Origin: Rhizobium sp. SSA_523
GTDB lineage: Bacteria > Pseudomonadota > Alphaproteobacteria > Rhizobiales > Rhizobiaceae
DNA: 64,000 nt
Assembly: GCF_030435705.1 (NCBI RefSeq)
Contig: NZ_CP129382.1
Coordinates: 434,001-498,000, forward strand
Direction: 5' to 3'
The translations under genes were made by a program, and so were the position numbers. The notes under the pieces were generated by a model, which saw only the letters and a list, made by a program, of their open reading frames with translations, had not been told where the DNA came from and did no database searches. Positions 62,521 through 64,000 of this stretch are shown here, piece by piece; position 1 is the first letter of the stretch; the number at the start of each line of letters is the position of its first letter.

Positions 62521-64000
62521 TTAGCGGCCGGTCGCCACACCTTCGCGTCTCGGATCGGCGCTGCCGGCGAGGCCCTTGGCGGTGATCTCGATCGCCTGCA
62601 GCCCCGATGTCATCTCGCCGGCCTTCACCTCGTAGCCGATCGCCTCCAGCGGCGCTGCGAAACGTTCGGCCGCGGTGCCAGCCTCGATATCATAGCGGCC
62701 GAAGCGGTTGATGAGATGCGGCTGCGCAACGATTTCCTCCACCGGCATGCCCCAGTCGATATAGGCGATCAGCGCCTGGGCCACATAGCCGATGATCTGG
62801 CTGCCGCCGGGCGAACCGATGGCCAGCAGCGGCTTGCCGTCCTGCATCACGATGGTCGGCGCCATGGAGGAGCGGGGCCGCTTGCCGGGCTCGACGCGAT
62901 TGGCGATCGGCACGCCGGCATCATGCGTCTTGAACGAGAAGTCGGTCAGCTCGTTGTTGAGGAGGAAGCCGTTGGTCATCAAGCGCGAGCCGAAGCCGTT
63001 TTCGATGGTCGTCGTCATCGAGACGACATTGCCCTGGCTGTCGACAATGCTGAAATGGCTGGTGGAGGGAAGTTCGATGGCCGCGTCGCGGCCGAAGAGA
63101 AGCGCATGATCCCAGCTCGGCTCGCCGGCCTTGGCCTGTTCGGCGGAGAGGGCCCGGTCGGTGTCCAGCAGATCGGCGCGGCTGCCGAGATAATCCTTCG
63201 ACAAAAGCCCCTTGATCGGCGCGGGAACGAAATCGGTATCGGCGAGATAGCGCTCGCGATCGGCAAAGGCGAGCCGCTGGGCATCGCCGATCAGCCGCCA
63301 GCTTTCCACATTGTCCGGGCCGAAACCCTTGAGGTCGAAATTCTCGAGCATGCCGAGCATCTGGCCGACCGCAACGGCGCCGGACGAGGGCGGACCCATG
63401 CCGCATATATCGAGCGCCCGATAGGCGACGCAGACCGGCGGGCGCTCCTTCACCCGGTAATTGGAGAGATCGCGAAGCGAGAGCGTGCCGGGATTGCCTT
63501 CGGCCTCGCGCACCGTCCTGACGATCGCTTCCGCGATCGGTCCGGTATAGAAGGCCTCGGCGCCACCCTTGGCAATGGCCTGAAGGGTTGCGGCGTAATC
63601 CGGATTTTTCAGGAGCGTCCCCGCCTTGAGCGGCGCGCCGTCCGGACCGAAGAAATAGCGGGTCGTCGGCTGATAGCGCTTCAGCTTGTCGCCTTCGCCG
63701 GCCACCAGGCCCGCAAGCCTCGGAGAGACCGAAAATCCTTCGCTGGCAAGCTTTTCCGCCGGCGCGAAGAGATCGGCCCAGGCAAGCTTGCCGAAACGCT
63801 TGTGCACATCCTCCATCAGCCGCACCGTGCCCGGCGTGCCGACCGAGCGGCCACCGACAACGGCGTCCATGAAGGTCAGCGGCTGCCCCTTCTCGTCCAG
63901 GAAAAGCTTGGGATGCGCCTCCATGGGCGCCGTCTCGCGCCCGTCGAATGTGGTGAGTTTGCCGGATGCCCCATCGTAATAGACAAGGAAGGCGCCGCCG
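62521..64000 (-). CDS. ggt: Gamma-glutamyltransferase, N-terminus cut by window edge
   Basis: About 493 C-terminal residues of this periplasmic enzyme are present; the signal peptide lies beyond the right edge. It cleaves gamma-glutamyl bonds of glutathione and matures by self-cleavage. The nucleophile is the Thr in LPSTSHFSIVDSQGN (T before SHFS), as in all family members. Other stretches are MTTTIENGFGSRLM, and GKRPRSSMAPTIV. It ends at 62521, 124 bp upstream of the P450 start. Confidence is high although the gene is partial. Confidence 0.93.
   Translation of the reverse strand, partial: GGAFLVYYDGASGKLTTFDGRETAPMEAHPKLFLDEKGQPLTFMDAVVGGRSVGTPGTVRLMEDVHKRFGKLAWADLFAPAEKLASEGFSVSPRLAGLVAGEGDKLKRYQPTTRYFFGPDGAPLKAGTLLKNPDYAATLQAIAKGGAEAFYTGPIAEAIVRTVREAEGNPGTLSLRDLSNYRVKERPPVCVAYRALDICGMGPPSSGAVAVGQMLGMLENFDLKGFGPDNVESWRLIGDAQRLAFADRERYLADTDFVPAPIKGLLSKDYLGSRADLLDTDRALSAEQAKAGEPSWDHALLFGRDAAIELPSTSHFSIVDSQGNVVSMTTTIENGFGSRLMTNGFLLNNELTDFSFKTHDAGVPIANRVEPGKRPRSSMAPTIVMQDGKPLLAIGSPGGSQIIGYVAQALIAYIDWGMPVEEIVAQPHLINRFGRYDIEAGTAAERFAAPLEAIGYEVKAGEMTSGLQAIEITAKGLAGSADPRREGVATGR

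Overview
The window is a high-GC chromosomal segment of an alphaproteobacterium, most likely a member of the Rhizobiaceae (Agrobacterium/Rhizobium group). The evidence is the gene content and order: an LdtR-LdtP pair, the glyA-nrdR-ribD-ribE ... ribH-nusB block, hppA, a yceD-plsX-fabH-ihfA-merR string, tRNA-Pro, ctaA, argC, rplM-rpsI, several Rhizobiales-type small proteins (DUF6163, DUF1236, DUF2842, DUF6455), and two families of dispersed intergenic repeats of rhizobial style. Most of the window is core genome. I see no prophage, integrase, insertion sequence, CRISPR array or recognisable defence island.

Layout. 1-6.6 kb (minus strand): the start of a membrane-anchored nucleotide cyclase cut by the window edge, a secreted phytase-like esterase, ribonuclease D, a Tat-exported multicopper oxidase and an MFS transporter. 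7-14 kb: an isoprenylcysteine methyltransferase-like protein, aspS, a small DUF1236 protein, an unrecognised 396-residue secreted protein, parC, and a decayed toxin-antitoxin remnant with a perfect operator-like palindrome. 14-20 kb: bpt, an RDD protein, hemB, DUF6163, ldtR, ldtP (L,D-transpeptidase) and a Nudix hydrolase. 20-34 kb: a large MscS-type channel with a collagen-like insert, glyA, nrdR and riboflavin genes interrupted by a minus-strand SulP/GNAT pair, then ribH, nusB, an MFS protein and the proton pyrophosphatase hppA. 34-40 kb: bamE, a cytochrome bc1 assembly chaperone, yceD, plsX, fabH, ihfA, a MerR regulator, tRNA-Pro(GGG) and small proteins.

41-50 kb is the most distinctive region. 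It is a surface-polysaccharide cluster with a Wzy-like polymerase/ligase, an initiating hexose-1-phosphate transferase, a family-4-type glycosyltransferase, a short Wza-like outer-membrane lipoprotein, a divergent Wzc-like co-polymerase whose kinase-like domain has lost its key ATP-binding residues, and a FemAB/GNAT-type acyltransferase. Composition and position near ctaA/argC suggest a unipolar-polysaccharide (UPP/glucomannan-like) locus, but this is inference.

50-64 kb: ctaA, an aminoglycoside-phosphotransferase-like kinase, a VOC protein, argC, a SpeB-type ureohydrolase, the rplM-rpsI operon with a clear sigma-70 promoter and terminator, small Cys-containing proteins, an O-acetylhomoserine sulfhydrylase, a flavin reductase, a cupin, a Phd/VapC toxin-antitoxin pair, a cytochrome P450, and a gamma-glutamyltransferase cut by the right edge.

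Most functions are housekeeping: translation, cofactors (heme, heme A, riboflavin), phospholipid and fatty acid initiation, cell-wall cross-linking and outer-membrane assembly. The accessory content is the polysaccharide locus, the toxin-antitoxin genes and the small orphan proteins beside tRNA-Pro.
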